From Marinomonas foliarum (GTDB lineage: Bacteria; Pseudomonadota; Gammaproteobacteria; Pseudomonadales; Marinomonadaceae): a DNA stretch of 64,000 nt. Shown here piece by piece: positions 18,133 to 28,376 of the stretch. How positions within the stretch are numbered: position 1 is the stretch's first letter; the number at the start of each line of letters is the position of its first letter. The DNA is taken from the NCBI RefSeq assembly GCF_003337275.1, contig NZ_QPJQ01000004.1, forward strand, positions 106,184 through 170,183, read 5' to 3'. Position numbers and translations under genes: made by a program. The notes below the pieces were generated by a model. It was not told the DNA's origin and made no database searches. It was given only the letters and a program-made list of their open reading frames with translations.

Positions 18133-19176
18133 TTAATACCCACGCGACTGAGCCAAACGGCTAAACCAAGATACCGCCTTCTGCTCCACAACAGAGAAGA
18201 AGGACAAACCTAAACGCTCGGCCATTCCCTTTGGTTGCTTATAAACAACATGCACGACTTCAGTCTCATGATAATGAGACACCAGGTACGCATCACTCGT
18301 CATGACCACATCAACCAATTTATTTTCCAATGCTTCTGAACCATACCAAGTATCGCCCGTTGCAATGTCTTCAATATCCAATTGAGGGCGCTGGCCAGAG
18401 ACAAAACGCTTAAATAAGCCATGAGTATCTTCCAAGTCTTGCTTAAACTTTTCACGGCCTTCGTCTGTATTCTCACCCAACATAGTTAAAGTGCGTTTGT
18501 ATCGACCTGCAGTATGAAGCTCGACATCGATCAGACTTTTATCCAGCAAGCGATGAACATTAGGAATTTGTGCTACCACACCAATAGACCCTAAAATAGC
18601 GAAAGGGGCTGCAATAATTTTATCGGCAACACACGCCATCATATAGCCGCCACTCGCTGCCACTTTATCAACACAAATAGTCAGTGGGATACTGGCTTCA
18701 CGAACACGCTGTAACTGGGATGCTGCTAAGCCATAGCCATGAACCACACCGCCACCGCTTTCAAGACGAACAACCACCTCATCTTGCGGCTTAGCCACAC
18801 TTAGTACCGCCGTAATTTCTTCTCGCAAAGATTCAACAGCAGACGCTTTTATGTCGCCATCAAAGTCCAACACATACAAACGCTTTTTATCGGCACTCTC
18901 CGCGACAGCAGGCTCTTTCTTTTGCTCTTTCTTTTCCAGTTTTTCTTTTTTCTTTTTTTCTTTTTCTAAGCTTTTAAGGGCTTTTTTATCTAACAACTGA
19001 CGATCCAACTCGACCTTCATTGCATCATAATGTTCGTTCAGCTTAGTAACAGACAAACTTCCCGGTTGAGACTTACGCTTCCCACCAGACATCATTGTCA
19101 ACAAAAAGCCAATAACTAAAGCCACACTAACTAGTTTCAACAAAAAACCAGCGTAATCCGCAAAAAATTCCAACAT
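18133..19176 (-). CDS. sohB: Inner-membrane peptidase SohB (S49 family)
   Basis: Signal-peptide-peptidase-like protease anchored in the inner membrane. At 347 residues it matches SohB. Two features frame it: an N-terminal hydrophobic segment (about 9-29) and a lysine/glutamate-rich coiled linker (about 65-90). The S49 catalytic Ser lies in VAASGGYMMACVAD and the Lys in AGRYKRTLTML, the Ser-Lys dyad of the family. The GGGVVHGYGLAASQL region shapes the active site. It stands alone between a terminator and a divergent nhaB. Confidence 0.95.
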   Translation of the reverse strand: MLEFFADYAGFLLKLVSVALVIGFLLTMMSGGKRKSQPGSLSVTKLNEHYDAMKVELDRQLLDKKALKSLEKEKKKKEKLEKKEQKKEPAVAESADKKRLYVLDFDGDIKASAVESLREEITAVLSVAKPQDEVVVRLESGGGVVHGYGLAASQLQRVREASIPLTICVDKVAASGGYMMACVADKIIAAPFAILGSIGVVAQIPNVHRLLDKSLIDVELHTAGRYKRTLTMLGENTDEGREKFKQDLEDTHGLFKRFVSGQRPQLDIEDIATGDTWYGSEALENKLVDVVMTSDAYLVSHYHETEVVHVVYKQPKGMAERLGLSFFSVVEQKAVSWFSRLAQSRGY

Positions 19177-19425
19177 TTACTTCCTCTAAATATTCATAAG
19201 TTCTTGGCATATTGGGGGTATTTTTATAAATAACAATCTCTTTCAATGATATAACGCTATAGATACTGTTTTGCATATGCCTTATTATCTGCACACTTTG
19301 AACAATCGCCCTAGTCAAGCCCAGTATAAGAAAGCTAACAAGATTCTTTTGATTACACCAAAAAAGTAAAAAAATCCTGTTAGTTTTTTTGCACATTTAA
19401 GTGCCTTTCTATAAAGGAGCAATCA

Positions 19426-20928
19426 ATGACACCTTCGTTATCCCAATCGTTTGGAAGGAACTTCCTCGGCGCCTCGCCACTCTGGTATAAACAAATAATA
19501 TTAGCCTTCTTGATTATCAACCCAATCGTTTTAGTCGTACTAGGACCATTCGTTGCAGGCTGGCTATTAATTATTGAATTCATCTTCACTCTCGCTATGG
19601 CACTGAAATGCTACCCATTACAGCCAGGCGGGTTACTCGCAATCGAAGCCGTAGTACTCGGCCTAACCTCACCGGAAGGCGTATACTCTGAGGTTTCTAA
19701 TAACATTGAAGTTATTTTACTTCTGATGTTCATGGTAGCGGGCATTTATTTTATGAAAGATATGCTACTGTTTATCTTTAATAAGCTGCTAGTAAAAGTG
19801 AAATCGAAAATCGTCATTTCGCTGATATTTAGCTTTTCTGCCGCCTTACTCTCTGCCTTTTTAGATGCATTAACCGTCACCGCTGTTCTTATTAGTGTTG
19901 GCGTCGGTTTTTATTCCGTCTATCACAAAGCCGCTTCTGGCCAAAGCTCTAATAAAAATCACGACCACGGAAAAGACGATTCAATCCTGCCTGTTAACGC
20001 AGAAGACCTAAATGAATTTCGCTCGTTTTTACGCGACTTATTAATGCACGGAGCAGTTGGTACTGCGCTTGGAGGGGTTGCCACATTGGTTGGCGAACCA
20101 CAGAACCTACTTATTGCTAAAGTAGCCGGGTGGAATTTTGGTGAATTCTTTCTAAACGTGGCCCCCGTCTCGATACCTGTTCTAATCTGTGGCTTATTAA
20201 CGGTAATCGTATTAGAAAAAACTGCTTGGTTTGACTATGGCGCCCAGTTGCCTGACACGGTCCGTGACATTTTGAATAACTTTGAAAAAGAAGAAAGTCA
20301 AAAGCATACTAACAAAATCAAGGCACAACTTATTGTACAAGGCATCGTTGCTATTGTTTTAATGCTGTCCCTTGCATTCCATGTAGCCGAAGTTGGCTTA
20401 GTCGGTTTGATGGTCATTGTTCTGCTAACCTCATTCAATGGCATCATTGAAGAACATCGCATCGGCCATGCATTTGAAGAGTCCTTGCCTTTCACCGCGC
20501 TTTTAGTCGTGTTTTTCACAGTTGTGTCCGTAATACATGCTCAGCATTTATTTCAACCTGTAATTGATATTGTGCTGAATCTGCCAACGGAGCGACAACC
20601 TCTAATGCTGTTTATTGCTAACGGATTATTATCAGCGATTAGTGACAACGTCTTTGTTGCTACCGTCTATATTAATGAAATTAAAGCAGCACTAGATGCA
20701 GGTACTATTACTCGCGAGCACTTCGATACTCTAGCCATTGCAGTGAACACGGGCACCAACCTACCAAGCGTAGCAACCCCAAATGGTCAAGCTGCATTCT
20801 TGTTCTTGTTAACTTCAGCTATCGCACCATTACTACGTTTGTCCTACGGAAAAATGGTATGGATGGCACTGCCTTATACTATCGTTCTTAGCATTGTTGG
20901 CGGACTGTGTGTTACCTACTTGTTGTGA
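19426..20928 (+). CDS. nhaB: Na+/H+ antiporter NhaB
   Basis: Electrogenic antiporter that exports Na+ in exchange for protons across the inner membrane. The 500-residue protein has about 12 hydrophobic segments. The N-terminal [19 protein letters not shown], the [24 protein letters not shown] block and [23 protein letters not shown] are NhaB signatures; the GEPQN and [17 protein letters not shown] stretches carry residues conserved for ion transport. AGGAG precedes the ATG. With the Na+-NQR pump in the same window this fits a sodium-based energy economy. It ends before a strong terminator. Confidence 0.97.
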   Translation: MTPSLSQSFGRNFLGASPLWYKQIILAFLIINPIVLVVLGPFVAGWLLIIEFIFTLAMALKCYPLQPGGLLAIEAVVLGLTSPEGVYSEVSNNIEVILLLMFMVAGIYFMKDMLLFIFNKLLVKVKSKIVISLIFSFSAALLSAFLDALTVTAVLISVGVGFYSVYHKAASGQSSNKNHDHGKDDSILPVNAEDLNEFRSFLRDLLMHGAVGTALGGVATLVGEPQNLLIAKVAGWNFGEFFLNVAPVSIPVLICGLLTVIVLEKTAWFDYGAQLPDTVRDILNNFEKEESQKHTNKIKAQLIVQGIVAIVLMLSLAFHVAEVGLVGLMVIVLLTSFNGIIEEHRIGHAFEESLPFTALLVVFFTVVSVIHAQHLFQPVIDIVLNLPTERQPLMLFIANGLLSAISDNVFVATVYINEIKAALDAGTITREHFDTLAIAVNTGTNLPSVATPNGQAAFLFLLTSAIAPLLRLSYGKMVWMALPYTIVLSIVGGLCVTYLL

Positions 20929-20971
20929 TGCAGCCTAAATACCTACTTCTATGCTCATGAGCGTTAACGCA

Positions 20972-21007
20972 TAAAAAAACCCTCTTCATCACAAAGAGGG
21001 TTTTTTG
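20972..21007. terminator. Bidirectional terminator between nhaB and dnaQ
   Basis: The stem AACCCTCTT/AAGAGGGTT is bordered by A7 on the left and T6 on the right between convergent genes. Confidence 0.9.
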
Positions 21008-21062
21008 TAACTCTGCCCTATCCAAAGATAGATAGCTTTATAAATTCAGCAGCGTTATGAAA

Positions 21063-21776
21063 CTAATGCTTTATGCGCCATAAAGACTGACCAGATTTAT
21101 TATCAATCAGATCTAAACGCTCTTCATGAACTTTTAACTCATCTTCGCTTGCTCTGATCACTTTCAGTGCTGGGCGATCCGCAGACAGTCGACGAATTTC
21201 TTCAATCCCCCCTTCTTCTTTAGAATCGGAGTCAGAGTTATTCGCCAACCCCAAACTGGTTTGGCCACCTGTCATCAACAAGTAGACATCAGCAAGTATT
21301 TCGGAGTCTAGAAGAGCTCCGTGTAATTCACGGTGTGAGTTATCTATACCATAGCGTCTACATAAAATATCTAGGTTGTTCTTTTGACCTGGGTGCTTTT
21401 TGCGGGCATAAACCAAGCTATCAAAAACACCACACACCTCAGCAGTTTTGGGAAAGCCACCTACCCGAGCAAACTCATGATCCATAAAGCCAATATCAAA
21501 CGGCGCGTTATGGATAATCAGTTCAGCACCCTTTATAAAATCAAAAAATTCTTGAGCCACTTCATGAAAGCGAGGCTTGTCCGCTAGAAATTCATTACTA
21601 ATACCATGAACCCTAAATGCCTCTTCTTCAACTTCACGATCGGGGTTGATGTAAACATGAAAGTGTCGATTAGTTAACTTACGACCAACCATCTCGACAC
21701 AACCAATCTCGATAATACGATGACCTTGTCGAGGATCTATACCTGTTGTTTCTGTATCAAGAACAACCTGTCTCAT
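21063..21776 (-). CDS. dnaQ: DNA polymerase III epsilon subunit (3'-5' proofreading exonuclease)
   Basis: Proofreading subunit of the replicative polymerase. The DEDDh exonuclease motifs are complete: Exo [10 protein letters not shown] (Asp7, Glu9), Exo [16 protein letters not shown] and Exo [18 protein letters not shown] with the catalytic His. The C-terminal tail (about 180-237) is the linker that binds the alpha subunit. The length of 237 residues is normal. Its ATG overlaps the rnhA stop by 4 nt (ATGA), so the two genes are translationally coupled; in E. coli they are divergent, whereas this arrangement is the one known from Pseudomonas. Confidence 0.97.
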   Translation of the reverse strand: MRQVVLDTETTGIDPRQGHRIIEIGCVEMVGRKLTNRHFHVYINPDREVEEEAFRVHGISNEFLADKPRFHEVAQEFFDFIKGAELIIHNAPFDIGFMDHEFARVGGFPKTAEVCGVFDSLVYARKKHPGQKNNLDILCRRYGIDNSHRELHGALLDSEILADVYLLMTGGQTSLGLANNSDSDSKEEGGIEEIRRLSADRPALKVIRASEDELKVHEERLDLIDNKSGQSLWRIKH

Positions 21777-22216
21777 GATGCGGCCCTTAATTCGTCAATT
21801 CCCTGATTCGCTAACTGATCGGCAATTTCATTGCCTTCAATGCCCGCATGGCCTTTCACCCATTTCCATGTGACATCATGGTATTGGCATTGCTCATCAA
21901 GAGCTTGCCACAGGTCTTTATTTTTAACTGGCTGTTTGGAGGCCGTCATCCAACCTTTACGTTTCCAGCCAGCTAGCCATTCAGTAATGCCTTTTTGCAC
22001 ATAAGAGGAGTCCGTATAAAGCGTTACCGTACATACTTCTTTTAATGCTCGAAGCCCCTCTATCGCCCCCATCAGCTCCATACGATTATTGGTTGTATCG
22101 TGTTCACCACCGCATAAACGCTTTTCATGCTCACCAAAGGTTAGCCATGCTCCCCAACCACCAATACCTGGGTTTCCTTTACAGGCACCGTCTGTATACA
22201 TTACAACTTTTTTCAC
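21773..22216 (-). CDS. rnhA: Ribonuclease HI
   Basis: Degrades the RNA strand of RNA-DNA hybrids. The four acidic catalytic residues are visible in [11 protein letters not shown] (Asp9), [12 protein letters not shown] (Glu), [10 protein letters not shown] (Asp) and [10 protein letters not shown] (Asp), plus the basic protrusion [10 protein letters not shown]. The start is taken as GTG 22216, which overlaps the stop of the upstream methyltransferase gene by one base (TAGTG) and gives 147 residues beginning [11 protein letters not shown]. Longer readings would extend into the methyltransferase gene and do not match the family. Confidence 0.95.
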   Translation of the reverse strand: MKKVVMYTDGACKGNPGIGGWGAWLTFGEHEKRLCGGEHDTTNNRMELMGAIEGLRALKEVCTVTLYTDSSYVQKGITEWLAGWKRKGWMTASKQPVKNKDLWQALDEQCQYHDVTWKWVKGHAGIEGNEIADQLANQGIDELRAAS

Positions 22217-22953
22217 TACTTCATCTCTTTTGCGGTTGGCTTTGTTAATGGAGGCACTCGAACACGAGCACCAGACCAACGAGGTTTTAATGGAATAAAA
22301 CGCCTAACTTGCTTGGTTGCTGTCATAACATACACACCACTAAAAGGTAATTTTAACGGCCTTAAAAGCTTATCAATCCAAGTAAAGCGAGACCGCCATT
22401 TGCTACTCTGTAAGGGCGGTTCATAATAAATAAAACGTGTTGATTCTAATGTTAAACCAGCCACTTTCAACCAGTCTTCTAAACGCCGATGTCGAATAAA
22501 TTGTCCACACCAAGGCGCTCTAATTTTTTTACTAAAAACCCGACGTATCCCCCATAACCCCCAAGGATTAAATCCAATAATAATGAGCTTTCCACTGGGC
22601 AATAAGGTTCTTGCCGCTTCTCGCAAATCATCATGAGGAGTAGCTGAAATATCTAGCGAATGATGAAATATATGAACATCAACACCATCAGGCTCAAGGG
22701 GCAATTCGCTTGCCCTAGCCACCACTGTATTATTAGGCGCCCCAAACTCTAGCGCAGGAGCAATCATAATACTTTCTCGCAGCCGGTGGTTTTTCAATGG
22801 TAAATCTTTAAGTGGTGACTGAGTGACTAGATAGTAGCCCACCGCTGAATCAAGCTCGGAATCGAGCTGCTCCTGCTCAAGCTTCAATAAGCTTTCACCT
22901 AAGTTACTTTTATACCATTTCTGAAAAAATTGTCTTGATTGATCATCCAACAT
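22216..22953 (-). CDS. SAM-dependent methyltransferase family protein
   Basis: A 245-residue protein encoded directly before rnhA-dnaQ. The segment [29 protein letters not shown] followed by [17 protein letters not shown] resembles the second half of class I methyltransferase domains of the UbiE/type 11 sort. The usual N-terminal glycine-rich SAM motif is not obvious, only [12 protein letters not shown]. The order mltD-gloB-(methyltransferase)-rnhA-dnaQ is conserved in Pseudomonas, which supports the identity as the same unnamed gene. The substrate is unknown; calling it an active methyltransferase is inference. Confidence 0.75.
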   Translation of the reverse strand: MLDDQSRQFFQKWYKSNLGESLLKLEQEQLDSELDSAVGYYLVTQSPLKDLPLKNHRLRESIMIAPALEFGAPNNTVVARASELPLEPDGVDVHIFHHSLDISATPHDDLREAARTLLPSGKLIIIGFNPWGLWGIRRVFSKKIRAPWCGQFIRHRRLEDWLKVAGLTLESTRFIYYEPPLQSSKWRSRFTWIDKLLRPLKLPFSGVYVMTATKQVRRFIPLKPRWSGARVRVPPLTKPTAKEMK

Positions 22954-23045
22954 ACAATGAATTCTCTATTTATAACGGCATGACGATGTATTTATTTTTA
23001 AGCACGCCATATGAAATATAACAACCTTGATAAAGTTGACAACCT

Positions 23046-23819
23046 ATGACCATCTTCCCGCTCCCTGCTTTTCAGGACAATTATATCTGGATCATCCAAG
23101 ATAAAGATAGCTCGCGAATCTGGGCTGTAGACCCAGGAGACGCTGGAGTGGTTCTAACTTATTGCAGCAAGCATAACATGAGCCTAGCGGGCATTTTGAT
23201 TACTCACCACCATAAAGATCATACTGGAGGAGTGGCTGAGTTAAGAAAACATTCAAATTGCCCTGTACATGGACCGAGTCACCTAACAGAGTTGGTTACA
23301 CACCCAGTAACTGAAGGCGATATAATCGCTGTGTTTTCAGCTAACTTTCAAGTCATAAGCACTCCTGGACACACCCTAGACCATCTCTGTTACTTTTCAG
23401 ACAACCAAACACCTCTGCTGTTTAGCGGAGATACCTTATTCAGAGGAGGTTGTGGACGTATAATGGAAGGTACTCCAGAACAAATGCTAAAGGCTATGAA
23501 AAAGATTTCAAGCCTTCCAGACAACACAATAATCTATGCTACTCACGAATACACACTGGCAAACTATCGCTTCGCTCTTTCACTTGAACCTGAAAACCCA
23601 GACCTAATACAAAGTAACACTAGCAGTCAAAAGCAACGTTCCAATAATGAAGTAACTTTGCCTACTACATTAAGTTTAGAGAAAAAAACTAACCCTTTTT
23701 TAAGGACCCATATTACGGCATTAAAAAATCAGGCAGCACAACAACTTAACGAGAATCCAGCCGCAGATTTAGTCGCTGCATTTAGCCAAGTAAGACGCGC
23801 CAAAGATAGTTTTAGTTGA
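23046..23819 (+). CDS. gloB: Hydroxyacylglutathione hydrolase (glyoxalase II)
   Basis: Hydrolyses S-D-lactoylglutathione in methylglyoxal detoxification. The metallo-beta-lactamase metal site is complete: THHHKDHTGG (His54, His56, Asp58, His59), GHTLDHLCYF, the bridging Asp in FSGDTLFRGGCGR and the last His in YATHEYT. The C-terminal glutathione-binding region includes NYRFALSLEPEN and the basic cluster RRAKDSF. The 257-residue length is normal. It is divergent from the methyltransferase gene with 92 nt between them, and mltD follows after 54 nt. No clear ribosome site is seen before the ATG. Confidence 0.96.
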   Translation: MTIFPLPAFQDNYIWIIQDKDSSRIWAVDPGDAGVVLTYCSKHNMSLAGILITHHHKDHTGGVAELRKHSNCPVHGPSHLTELVTHPVTEGDIIAVFSANFQVISTPGHTLDHLCYFSDNQTPLLFSGDTLFRGGCGRIMEGTPEQMLKAMKKISSLPDNTIIYATHEYTLANYRFALSLEPENPDLIQSNTSSQKQRSNNEVTLPTTLSLEKKTNPFLRTHITALKNQAAQQLNENPAADLVAAFSQVRRAKDSFS

Positions 23820-23873
23820 CCTCTATCGCAACGTCTTTAAAATGAGCAAACTTTATCCAAAATTGTGACTTAA

Positions 23874-25520
23874 ATGACCTATAAAATTTTCTGGATTTGT
23901 CTTGCCAGCCTAGTTCTCAGTGCATGCCAAACCACCTCAAAACTAGAACAAAGCAATGCATCTAACGAATCTATAGAAGCAACAGAAGATACAGATATTC
24001 TAGAAGCTGACACTGAACAATTAGGCTTTATTGATACCGTCCCTCCCGTTGATAGCGTAGAAGAAGAACAAGTAGTTGAACAGGATGAACCAGCTATTGC
24101 GGCGAAACCGAAAGCCCCTACAGACATTTGGGATAGAGTACGTGCTGGATACGGTCTGGATCTAGATATAGATCGCCCTCGCCTATCTTCACAACTTCGC
24201 TGGTTTAGCTCTCACCCCTCTTACCTTGACAGAGTATCAAAACGTGGCGAACGTTATTTATACTACATTGTCGAAGAGCTAGAAAAAGCAGGCATCCCAA
24301 CTGAAATTGCATTATTACCCATTGTTGAAAGTGGCTTCGATCCTTTTGGATACAGTCATGGCCGTGCCTCTGGACCTTGGCAATTTATTCCTTCGACAGG
24401 CCAAATGTACGGACTTGATCAAACTTGGTGGTACGATGGCCGAAGAGACATTATTGGTTCAACTCAAGCTGCTATCGCTTACCTAACACGCTTGCATAAA
24501 ATGTTTGACGGAAACTGGCTACACGCTCTTGCGTCTTATAACTCAGGTGAAGGTACAGTATCAAGAGCAATTAGAAAGAATAAGAAAGCAGGTAAACCCA
24601 CTGACTTCTGGTCTCTGGATTTACCAAAAGAAACACGCGCCTATGTTCCAAAACTAATCGCATTAGCAAAAATCATCAAAAACCCGGAAAAATACAACTA
24701 TTCAACGTATTTCATCCCGAATAAGCCTTACTTTGATATCGTCAATATCGGCGGTCAACTTGACTTAGCACAAGCGGCAGACATGGCTGAAATAAGTATC
24801 GATGAAGTTTATTTACTTAATCCTGGATTCAATCAATGGGCTACATCTCCTGATGGACCTCATCGTTTGTTGATGCCTATTTCCAAGGCCAAACTATTTA
24901 GAACTAAGCTGGCAGAAATACCAAGTAAAGAACGTGTTACTTGGGTTCGCTATACAGTAAAAGCAGGCGACAATTTATTGCTGGTTGCGAAGCAACACAA
25001 TACCACGGTTAACGTTCTGCAAAACGTCAACAAGATCTCTTCTACGATGATCCGTGTTGGCCAAGAGCTCATGATCCCCGTTGCTGGGAACGATATAGAA
25101 AGCTACACCCTAAGCTCTCATCAGAGACTGCTAGCAAAGCAGTCCCGAGCACCAAACCGCAACAGAATCAAAATAAACTACACGGTTAACTCTGGTGATA
25201 GTTTATGGCTAATTTCTAACAAATACGGAATAGACAGCAAAACACTGGCTCGATGGAACAACATGGGACTTGGCGATCCACTAATACCAGGCAAAAAACT
25301 TGTCGTTTGGTTGGAACCAAAAGCCTCTGAAAAGAGTACTCGTAGCGTGATGAAGAAAGTGGTTTATACCATTCGATCTGGCGAGTCATTGGCTGTAGTA
25401 GCAAATAAATTCAAGGTTTCCATTAACGACATTAGAGACTGGAACCCTAAAGTTAGCAGCCAAAAATACGTTCAACCGGGTGACAAGGTAACCTTACTTG
25501 TTAACGTGGTCGGCGGTTAA
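23874..25520 (+). CDS. mltD: Membrane-bound lytic murein transglycosylase D (lipoprotein)
   Basis: Cleaves peptidoglycan glycan strands with 1,6-anhydro ring formation. A lipoprotein signal with lipobox LSAC (Cys18) anchors it to the outer membrane. An acidic linker (about 25-75) leads to the SLT domain with catalytic Glu in PIVESGFDPFGYS and the motifs ASGPWQFIPSTGQMYGL and ALASYNSGEG. Three LysM repeats follow: RYTVKAGDNLLLVAKQHN, NYTVNSGDSLWLISNKYG and VYTIRSGESLAVVANKFK, each about 44 residues, for glycan binding. At 548 residues it is longer than E. coli MltD (452, two LysM), explained by the third LysM. Confidence 0.96.
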   Translation: MTYKIFWICLASLVLSACQTTSKLEQSNASNESIEATEDTDILEADTEQLGFIDTVPPVDSVEEEQVVEQDEPAIAAKPKAPTDIWDRVRAGYGLDLDIDRPRLSSQLRWFSSHPSYLDRVSKRGERYLYYIVEELEKAGIPTEIALLPIVESGFDPFGYSHGRASGPWQFIPSTGQMYGLDQTWWYDGRRDIIGSTQAAIAYLTRLHKMFDGNWLHALASYNSGEGTVSRAIRKNKKAGKPTDFWSLDLPKETRAYVPKLIALAKIIKNPEKYNYSTYFIPNKPYFDIVNIGGQLDLAQAADMAEISIDEVYLLNPGFNQWATSPDGPHRLLMPISKAKLFRTKLAEIPSKERVTWVRYTVKAGDNLLLVAKQHNTTVNVLQNVNKISSTMIRVGQELMIPVAGNDIESYTLSSHQRLLAKQSRAPNRNRIKINYTVNSGDSLWLISNKYGIDSKTLARWNNMGLGDPLIPGKKLVVWLEPKASEKSTRSVMKKVVYTIRSGESLAVVANKFKVSINDIRDWNPKVSSQKYVQPGDKVTLLVNVVGG

Positions 25521-25541
25521 ATAATACATCTGAATCACCAT

Positions 25542-25579
25542 AAAAAAGGGGCTGATTATTAAAATCAGCCCCTTTTTTT
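25542..25579. terminator. Bidirectional terminator between mltD and ppnP
   Basis: The stem AAAGGGGCTGATT/AATCAGCCCCTTT has A6 on the left and T7 on the right. The flanking genes converge. Confidence 0.92.
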
Positions 25580-25599
25580 GTTCATAAACAAAAAATAAA

Positions 25600-25890
25600 T
25601 TATTCGTAACGGCAAAGGTATGCTGTTGTTTCTTCTACTTTAACTTGAAAACTTTGATTCGCTTCTACGATAAAAGTATCGCCTTTGGTAAACACTTTCC
25701 AGTCACTTTGCGCAGGTAGTTTAACGGTCAAAGCACCTGATACAACAGTCATGTACTCACGCTGACTTGTCCCAAACTCGTAGTCACCAATAGCCATTAC
25801 ACCAACTGTTGACGTTCCTTCAGCATTGTCCAACGCAATGGACTTAACTTGATCATTAAAATAACTGTTCACCGTTAACGCTGTGCTCAT
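25600..25890 (-). CDS. ppnP: Pyrimidine/purine nucleoside phosphorylase (YaiE/PpnP family)
   Basis: Small cupin-fold enzyme that phosphorolyses several nucleosides to base and ribose-1-phosphate. The 96-residue product shows the full family pattern: [46 protein letters not shown] and the C-terminal [12 protein letters not shown]. Its size and cupin spacing match E. coli YaiE throughout. It is followed by a strong terminator and lies 51 nt downstream of the LysR-type gene on the same strand, so the two may be co-transcribed. Confidence 0.95.
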   Translation of the reverse strand: MSTALTVNSYFNDQVKSIALDNAEGTSTVGVMAIGDYEFGTSQREYMTVVSGALTVKLPAQSDWKVFTKGDTFIVEANQSFQVKVEETTAYLCRYE

Positions 25891-25941
25891 ATATAAACTC
25901 TCATCTTTATTTAAAAAACTTTGCTGTTGATCGCCTACGGC

Positions 25942-26829
25942 TCAAGAGTGCTGATTGCCCGCCATCTCTTCAATAATCCACTCTTTAAAAGCCAACATTG
26001 CCGATGTCACTGAGCGACGTTTTTCATACACCAAATAAAACGAACGGTTCGTAATTAAATGCTGATTGAATAGAACTTTTAACGTGCCAGCCTCTATTTC
26101 AGGCATGATTAACTCAGGATCTGTTAAAGAAATCCCCAAACCTTGCGCTGCAGCACCAGCCGTTAAAGACCCGCTAGAGAACATTAAACCTCGACGAAAT
26201 AATTTAGGATCAAGATCATGTTGTTGCAGCCAGTCGTGCCATTCATCCTTTCTTTTTGTAACATGAAGAAGCGGATAAAAACGCATGTCTTCAGGCTTAT
26301 TTATTGGCTGTTCTGGTTTTATTAATCGCGGGTTACATACAGGAGCAAGACGAGCAGGACGCAAGTAATGTGCTTCAACCCCTTCCCAGTCTCCTGCGCC
26401 AAAATACACAGCCATATCGATATCATTCGCCGAAAAATCAATCAAGCCTGTCGAAGAACTTATCTCAATTTCAATATCTGGGTATCTCTGCTGAAAGCGT
26501 TCCATTCTTGGCATTAACCAACGAGTAAGAAACGCAGGAGCAACAGCCAACCGCAGCGAGCCTGATTTTTGCTTACTTTTCAGCTCTGATGTGGCATTTT
26601 CCAATTGTTCAAAAATACTTTTGATGGGCTTTAAGTATGACTCCCCTGCCTCCGTTAACACTACTTTTCGCTTAGTGCGTCGAAACAACTCAAGGCCTAG
26701 AAAGCTTTCTAGGCCTTTAATTTGATGGCTAATTGCTGAAGGTGTCACAGACAGTTCTTTGGCTGCTTTATTGAAACTGCCATGTCGAGCAGCGGACTCA
26801 AAACACTTCAATGAGTTCAATGGGGGCAA
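25942..26829 (-). CDS. LysR-type transcriptional regulator (GcvA-like)
   Basis: Winged-helix DNA-binding domain at residues 1-60 (LNSLKCFESAARHGSFNKAAKELSVTPSAISHQIKGLE) followed by a periplasmic-binding-like effector domain, 295 residues. The opening PPLNSLKCFE is that of the GcvA subfamily. The start codon is ambiguous: 26829 is TTG, with its nearest GGAG 17 nt away, whereas an in-frame ATT at 26838 lies 8 nt after that GGAG and would give MNRLPPLNSL, the common GcvA-type N-terminus. No in-frame ATG or GTG exists before the upstream stop. The regulated gene is unknown; ppnP downstream is a possibility. Confidence 0.88.
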   Translation of the reverse strand: MPPLNSLKCFESAARHGSFNKAAKELSVTPSAISHQIKGLESFLGLELFRRTKRKVVLTEAGESYLKPIKSIFEQLENATSELKSKQKSGSLRLAVAPAFLTRWLMPRMERFQQRYPDIEIEISSSTGLIDFSANDIDMAVYFGAGDWEGVEAHYLRPARLAPVCNPRLIKPEQPINKPEDMRFYPLLHVTKRKDEWHDWLQQHDLDPKLFRRGLMFSSGSLTAGAAAQGLGISLTDPELIMPEIEAGTLKVLFNQHLITNRSFYLVYEKRRSVTSAMLAFKEWIIEEMAGNQHS

Positions 26830-26943
26830 ACGATTAATAAGCTCATCTCCAATAGATAAGAAAGATTAATCAATAGCGTGAATATGGCTCACCTGTCAAT
26901 TAAAAAATCTTTTCTGTGTAAAAAGTCATCTGACAGCAACGAG

Positions 26944-28290
26944 TTACTCGTCTTCATCACCAAAATCAGGCTGTGAATCAGCTCGTTTAGTTGGCAGTTT
27001 AAACGCCTCAAAACCATCTTGCTGGTTATCATGAAAACGCGCTTTCGCTGGCGCTTTCTTAGTGACCTTTTTGGACGGTTTAGTTGACGCTTGGGCTTTA
27101 GGTTTTTTACTTACAGAACGAGCAGGCTTAGGAGGCAACAAACCTTTAAACTTACCTTCTAACCCTTCAATTACTTCTGTCGTAAACGTTTTCTGTAAGA
27201 AAGTCTCGATTGCTTTAAAGTTCACCCAATCTTTAGGGCCAACTAACGAGTATGCATCCCCTTTAAATCCTGCACGTCCAGTTCGTCCTGTTCTATGGAC
27301 AAATTCTTCGGCTTGTTTTGGCAAATCGAAGTTAAAAACATGTGACACACTAGCAATATCCAACCCTCGAGAAGCAACGTCAGTACTTACCAACACTTCA
27401 AACTGGCCTTTAGCAAAGCTTTCCATGGTTTTATTACGAGCACTTTGAGATAAGTTCCCGTTGAGCGCCTGAGTCGTCAAGCCCCATTCCGCGACCATAT
27501 CAGACAAGCGAACCGTATCATTTTTCGTTGCAGTAAAGACAATCGCCTGCTTAATCGTTTGCCCTGTCAAAAGATGCTTTAACAATGCTTCTTTGTGATC
27601 AAGATGGTCGCAAAGTAAAACGTGCTGCGATATGTCAGTATGCTCATCAAATCCCTGTCCCACAGCCACTCGAGATGGCTCTCGCAATAATTCACTCGCA
27701 ATAGTACTGACTTCCGTATTATCAAGTGTCGCGGAAAAGAATAATGTCTGGCGCTGACGGTGATTCGCTGCAGCATTGATGGCTCTCATAGCTTCTGCAA
27801 AGCCTAAATCCAACATTCGGTCAGCTTCATCCAAGATAAGAAGCTCCAGACCTTCCAAAAACACATTTCGCTGCTTCAGGTGATCAACCAAACGCCCTGG
27901 TGTCGCCACAATAAAGTGTGGATCTTTTTGTAATAACTTATGCTGATCATTAAAGTTTTCGCCACCTTGAATAAGAATAGAGGTGAAACGACTAGACGCC
28001 AATAAAAGTCGTAGCTGCCCATACACTTGCTTTGCCAACTCACGCGTCGGCACCAAAATAACCACTCGAGGATCACGCTTGGACAAAGCTTTCTTTTTAT
28101 AAACTCGATGCAGCGCAGGTAAAAGGTAAGCGAGTGTTTTTCCTGAACCCGTTTTTGAGGACGCTAATAAGTCACGACCAGCCATTGCCTCTGGGATGGC
28201 ACGAGATTGAATTTCGGTTGCCTTATCAAATCCCAAATGACCGATGGACGTTAAAATACGATTATCAAAACCAAATTCTTCGAATAACAA
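26944..28290 (-). CDS. DEAD-box ATP-dependent RNA helicase (SrmB-like)
   Basis: RNA-remodelling helicase of 448 residues. All core motifs are present: Q motif (GFDKATEIQSRAIP), motif I SSKTGSGKT, Ia PTRELA, II LDEADRMLD, III SAT, V STDVASRGLD and VI HRTGRTGRAG. The lysine-rich C-terminal extension from about residue 375 (SVSKKPKAQASTKPSKK) probably binds RNA. Length and tail resemble SrmB or RhlE-type enzymes involved in ribosome assembly; the subfamily is not settled. It lies upstream of, and in the same direction as, the LysR gene, with 114 nt between. Confidence 0.92.
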   Translation of the reverse strand: MLFEEFGFDNRILTSIGHLGFDKATEIQSRAIPEAMAGRDLLASSKTGSGKTLAYLLPALHRVYKKKALSKRDPRVVILVPTRELAKQVYGQLRLLLASSRFTSILIQGGENFNDQHKLLQKDPHFIVATPGRLVDHLKQRNVFLEGLELLILDEADRMLDLGFAEAMRAINAAANHRQRQTLFFSATLDNTEVSTIASELLREPSRVAVGQGFDEHTDISQHVLLCDHLDHKEALLKHLLTGQTIKQAIVFTATKNDTVRLSDMVAEWGLTTQALNGNLSQSARNKTMESFAKGQFEVLVSTDVASRGLDIASVSHVFNFDLPKQAEEFVHRTGRTGRAGFKGDAYSLVGPKDWVNFKAIETFLQKTFTTEVIEGLEGKFKGLLPPKPARSVSKKPKAQASTKPSKKVTKKAPAKARFHDNQQDGFEAFKLPTKRADSQPDFGDEDE

Positions 28291-28376
28291 AAAAATACCC
28301 CTTCAAAACTCAAATACGACGCAAACAAAGTGTCACGCTTAATCCCTACATTATAACCTAGACGCAAAGAAATTCG

